DNA from: Candidatus Sumerlaeota bacterium
Lineage (GTDB): Bacteria > UBP6 > UBA1177
NCBI GenBank assembly: GCA_007136595.1
Contig: SLGQ01000354.1
Span: 1-7,529 of the forward strand
Length of the DNA stretch: 7,529 nt
Direction: 5' to 3'
Every line of letters starts with the position of its first letter. The first letter of the stretch is position 1. The notes beneath the pieces were generated by a model that did no database searches, was not told where the DNA came from, and worked only from the letters and a program-made list of their open reading frames with translations. Shown piece by piece: positions 5,723 to 7,529 of the stretch. The position numbers and the translations under genes were made by a program.

Positions 5723-7066
5723 CTACAACATAATATCTTTTGTCTGAAAAATCTTCTTTTCAGGATATTCAAAATCTAAAAGATATTTCCATGCCGGAAC
5801 AATTTCAACGGTTTTGTCTTCAACTACTAAAACATCTGATTCATTCATAGTAACAAGTGTCCCTTTTTTCTCTTTGATCTCGTCCATAGCTTCTATGATC
5901 GCAGAAACTTCTCTTTTTCTTGTTTTTTCATCGTTAAGATCGAAGGAAACTTGAACAAGATTTTTATTACCTTTTTTGTCTATCCAGCAAAAGTCAACTT
6001 CTTTTCCGGAGCCTGTTTTATAGTAATAAATTTCGCTTGAACCTCTTCTAATGGTCGAAAATACAAGATTTTCAAGAAGGTATCCTTTTTTTTCGGTAAC
6101 ATTCGGATCAACTGAATCAACCATGCTGTGGTCAACACAATATATTTTTTTCAAGTTTACATTTCTTTTAGCAAAAGACCTGTCGAATATCTGGACAGAA
6201 AAAAGAAAATAACAGTCTTCAAACCATCCTAAAGCCGTTGAAACAAAATCTTTTGTTGTTTTATACCCTATTGACCGCAAATATTCATAAAGACGGTTTA
6301 TTGAATAAAGCGATGAAACGGAAGTCAAAAGACGGTTGGCAAGATTTATTACTGCCTGAGGATTTGAAACATTGAATCTTTCTACAACATCATGAAAAAT
6401 TATGGTTCTGAAATACTCCTGATGAACTCCTATCCTTTCATTTCGAGTAAGGTTAAGAATTTCAGGAAACCCCCCTTTTTCAAAGTATTCTTCAAATGCT
6501 TTGGCGAGAATCATTTTTTCCTTCGTCGTTGTATTTTCAGCAGGTATTTTTTTATAAGAAAGGAATTCCCTGAAAGAAAAAGGGAAAAGTTCGTATGAAA
6601 GTGACCTTCCTCTCATTTGTGTCGCAATTTCAGTAGAAAGCATTTTCGCAGAAGAACCGGTTATGTAAACCTCACACAGCTCCGTACGCAAAATTCTTTC
6701 AACAAACATTTCCCAGTTTGGAATTTCCTGAATTTCATCGAAAAAACAGTATATTTTTTCAGCACCTTTTTTTTCCGGAAAAAGAGAAAAATAAACATCC
6801 GTGACCAATGACGGACCAGTTTTCCTAAGCTCCATAACGCGATCATCAAAAAAATTCATAAAAAGAATATTTTCTCTTTTGACACCCTCTGATATCAAAT
6901 CAGACATTATCTGTGTCATCAAGGTTGATTTTCCACACCTTCTGACGCCTATGCAGATGGCAGCCTTTTTTTCAATTCTGTAAAAATCAAAATCTCTTCT
7001 TACAAAACTTTCTAAATCCTGCCTCTGGAAATCAAGAATCATCTGTTTTATAATCTCTTTAACCAT
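5723..7066 (-). CDS. AAA_14/DUF4143-family ATP-binding protein (second, divergent copy)
   Basis: The protein has 447 residues. Its AAA+ domain has Walker A GVRRCGKST (40-48), Walker B IYCFFDEIQ (105-113), a sensor-like TGSSAKMLS (136-144) and RGR (152-154) as likely arginine finger. DUF4143 features follow: GGFPE (198-202), HDVVER (225-230), a winged-helix-like region (about 250-289), IYCVDH (308-313), LLENLVF (330-336), and a nuclease-like end with KEVDF (Glu356, Asp358) and VQVSF (371-375). As in the other copy, Gln372 and Ser374 replace the usual E-x-K. It aligns motif for motif with the 403-aa protein, but the sequence between motifs differs strongly. The two are therefore old paralogues or separate acquisitions, not a recent duplication. 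ATG at 7066 follows a perfect AAGGAGG after about five bases. The gene has its own promoter inside a 33-bp repeat array. Its biological role is unknown. Confidence 0.9.
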   Translation of the reverse strand: MVKEIIKQMILDFQRQDLESFVRRDFDFYRIEKKAAICIGVRRCGKSTLMTQIMSDLISEGVKRENILFMNFFDDRVMELRKTGPSLVTDVYFSLFPEKKGAEKIYCFFDEIQEIPNWEMFVERILRTELCEVYITGSSAKMLSTEIATQMRGRSLSYELFPFSFREFLSYKKIPAENTTTKEKMILAKAFEEYFEKGGFPEILNLTRNERIGVHQEYFRTIIFHDVVERFNVSNPQAVINLANRLLTSVSSLYSINRLYEYLRSIGYKTTKDFVSTALGWFEDCYFLFSVQIFDRSFAKRNVNLKKIYCVDHSMVDSVDPNVTEKKGYLLENLVFSTIRRGSSEIYYYKTGSGKEVDFCWIDKKGNKNLVQVSFDLNDEKTRKREVSAIIEAMDEIKEKKGTLVTMNESDVLVVEDKTVEIVPAWKYLLDFEYPEKKIFQTKDIML

Positions 7067-7096
7067 ACCTGCCTCCTTAAGTGGAAGTTATTTTGC

Positions 7097-7118
7097 ACCA
7101 CTTTTTCCAAAAAGTGGT
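7097..7118 (-). promoter_or_regulatory. Perfect stem-loop at the predicted 5' end of the second ATPase mRNA
   Basis: ACCACTTTTT (7097-7106) and AAAAAGTGGT (7109-7118) form a perfect 10-bp inverted repeat separated by two bases, made from half-sites of adjacent 33-bp units. With transcription predicted to start near 7118, the ATPase mRNA would begin with this hairpin. The AAGUGG in its 3' arm could instead pair with CCACUU directly upstream of the AAGGAGG ribosome binding site (7084-7079), giving two exclusive folds. It might instead be only a by-product of DNA operator half-sites. Confidence 0.5.
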
Positions 7119-7124
7119 TGGTTT

Positions 7125-7153
7125 TTTATACCACTTTCAGACATAATTGGCAA
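7125..7153 (-). promoter_or_regulatory. Sigma70 promoter of the second ATPase, embedded in the repeats
   Basis: On the minus strand TTGCCA (7153-7148) is followed after 17 bp by TATAAA (7130-7125), with TG in the extended -10 position. Transcription would begin near 7118, giving a leader of about 52 bases before ATG at 7066. The spacing is ideal and the -10 differs from consensus at one base. AAGTGG and CCACTT half-sites of the middle repeat flank the -10 directly. Confidence 0.65.
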
Positions 7154-7172
7154 GTTTTCTGAACCACTTTTT

Positions 7173-7201
7173 GAAATTTTGTCCTTTTTTCAGAAAATTT
7201 C
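7173..7201 (-). terminator. AT-rich inverted repeat at the end of the amidohydrolase gene
   Basis: GAAATTTT (7173-7180) and AAAATTTC (7194-7201) are a perfect 8-bp inverted repeat with a 13-base spacer, touching the amidohydrolase stop codon. It is a weak AT-only stem with no U-tract after it on the minus strand, so termination is uncertain and some read-through into the ATPase gene is possible. Confidence 0.25.
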
Positions 7202-7529
7202 TATATCTCAGCCTTAACTTTACCGGCGAATTTTGAGAACTCTTTTTTCAGGTTTTCTTCATCAATTGTGAGTATTTTTCCCTGATGAACAACTTTTTTT
7301 CCATTTACAAAAACTGATTCGATGTCTGAAAATGATGATGAATAAAGGATGGAGGCAGCCGGGTCATAGACAGGATACATTTCAGGAGTGTCTGTTTTCA
7401 TAAGCACAAGGTCAGCTTTTGCCCCTTCTTCTATAACTCCGAATCCTCTTCCAAGCGGTTTTCCTGCATTTGTAGTTACCGCTTTAAGTGCATCGAGCGA
7501 TTTGAAGACAGTCGGATCTTTTTTTGCCA
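7201..7529 (-). CDS. mtaD: Amidohydrolase, MTA/SAH deaminase type, C-terminal part (partial)
   Basis: The minus-strand frame is open from the right edge to TAG at 7203-7201, giving about 108 residues. It reads ALKAVTTNAGKPLG, then VIEEGAKADLVLMK, TPVYDP-like residues in MYPVYDPAASILYSS, SDIESVFVNGKKVVHQGK and finally TIDEENL. This order (the A-T-x-N-A-x-x-LG helix, the 'G-x-I-E-x-G-x-x-ADL' return to the small beta domain, the PVxDP loop, and V-x-V-x-G) matches the C-terminus of metal-dependent amidohydrolases. The PVYDP, VFVNGK and LTIDEE stretches fit 5-methylthioadenosine/S-adenosylhomocysteine deaminases best. Such enzymes deaminate the adenine moiety in methionine/SAM salvage, using a metal in a TIM barrel. 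The metal ligands are outside the window, so chlorohydrolase- or guanine-deaminase-like relatives cannot be excluded. GTG at 7407 is internal and not the true start. Confidence 0.8.
   Translation of the reverse strand, partial: AKKDPTVFKSLDALKAVTTNAGKPLGRGFGVIEEGAKADLVLMKTDTPEMYPVYDPAASILYSSSFSDIESVFVNGKKVVHQGKILTIDEENLKKEFSKFAGKVKAEI

Larger units (their letters stand above)
7079..7177. repeat. Three 33-bp tandem repeats, each with the dyad AAGTGG-N13-CCACTT
   Basis: Units lie at 7079-7111, 7112-7144 and 7145-7177 with an exact 33-bp period. Unit 1 has AAGTGG (7079-7084) and CCACTT (7098-7103). Unit 2 has AAGTGG (7112-7117) and CCACTT (7131-7136). Unit 3 has AATTGG (7145-7150, one mismatch) and CCACTT (7164-7169). 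The half-sites keep a 13-bp spacer, while the rest of each unit is only loosely conserved. The half-sites therefore seem to be under selection. A 33-bp period is close to three helical turns, so all copies face the same side of the DNA. The proposed promoter of the second ATPase lies inside the array: the -35 in unit 3 and the -10 between the half-sites of unit 2. Confidence 0.85.

Noticed and set aside
7097..7118. Terminal inverted repeat of an insertion sequence, or a MITE
   Set aside because: There is no transposase, no matching partner end elsewhere in the window and no target-site duplication. The dyad is explained by adjacent half-sites of the 33-bp units.
7079..7177. CRISPR array
   Set aside because: The units are contiguous imperfect tandem copies with no unique spacers between identical repeats, and no cas genes are nearby. 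The conserved part is a dyad, as in operators.

Overview
The window is an AT-rich stretch of bacterial chromosome. It has sigma70-type -35/-10 boxes, strong GGAGG-type ribosome binding sites and tightly spaced genes. I cannot name the phylum from this sequence. The gene set (protein-repair methyltransferase, patatin-like hydrolase, M16 peptidase, DoxX, MTA/SAH-deaminase-type amidohydrolase, two DUF4143-type ATPases) is scattered widely among bacteria. There are no transposases, phage genes, tRNAs or CRISPR arrays.

Layout. (1) The left edge holds the last 43 codons of a plus-strand protein-L-isoaspartate O-methyltransferase (pcm). It overlaps tail-to-tail by 9 bp with a minus-strand patatin-like phospholipase (125-991). 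(2) A 400-bp non-coding gap (992-1391) holds a putative patatin promoter, several dyads and a strong 10-bp GC stem with a T-rich tail on the plus strand, where no plus-strand gene is visible. (3) A minus-strand single-chain M16 zinc peptidase of 811 aa (1392-3827) carries a run of ten G in its coding strand inside the conserved N-A-x-T region, a candidate phase-variation or slippage tract. (4) A divergent promoter region (3828-4036) holds three related palindromic elements. It serves the peptidase leftward and, rightward, a 403-aa AAA_14/DUF4143 ATPase (4037-5248) followed 11 bp later by a DoxX membrane protein (5260-5685). (5) A second, distinct DUF4143-type ATPase (447 aa) lies convergent on the minus strand (5723-7066). 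Its promoter is embedded in three exact-period 33-bp tandem repeats, each carrying the dyad AAGTGG-N13-CCACTT. (6) The right edge holds the C-terminal 108 residues of an amidohydrolase of the MTA/SAH deaminase type on the minus strand.

The most unusual part is 3.8-7.2 kb: two ATPases of the same poorly understood family converge on each other, with a DoxX gene between them. Each has its own, different, triplicated dyad repeat over its promoter. This looks like two independently and cognately regulated units, and possibly self-regulated ones, because both proteins show a winged-helix-like segment and a C-terminal nuclease-like domain with a degenerate catalytic motif. The regulatory model is inference; the repeats, promoters and protein motifs are visible directly.
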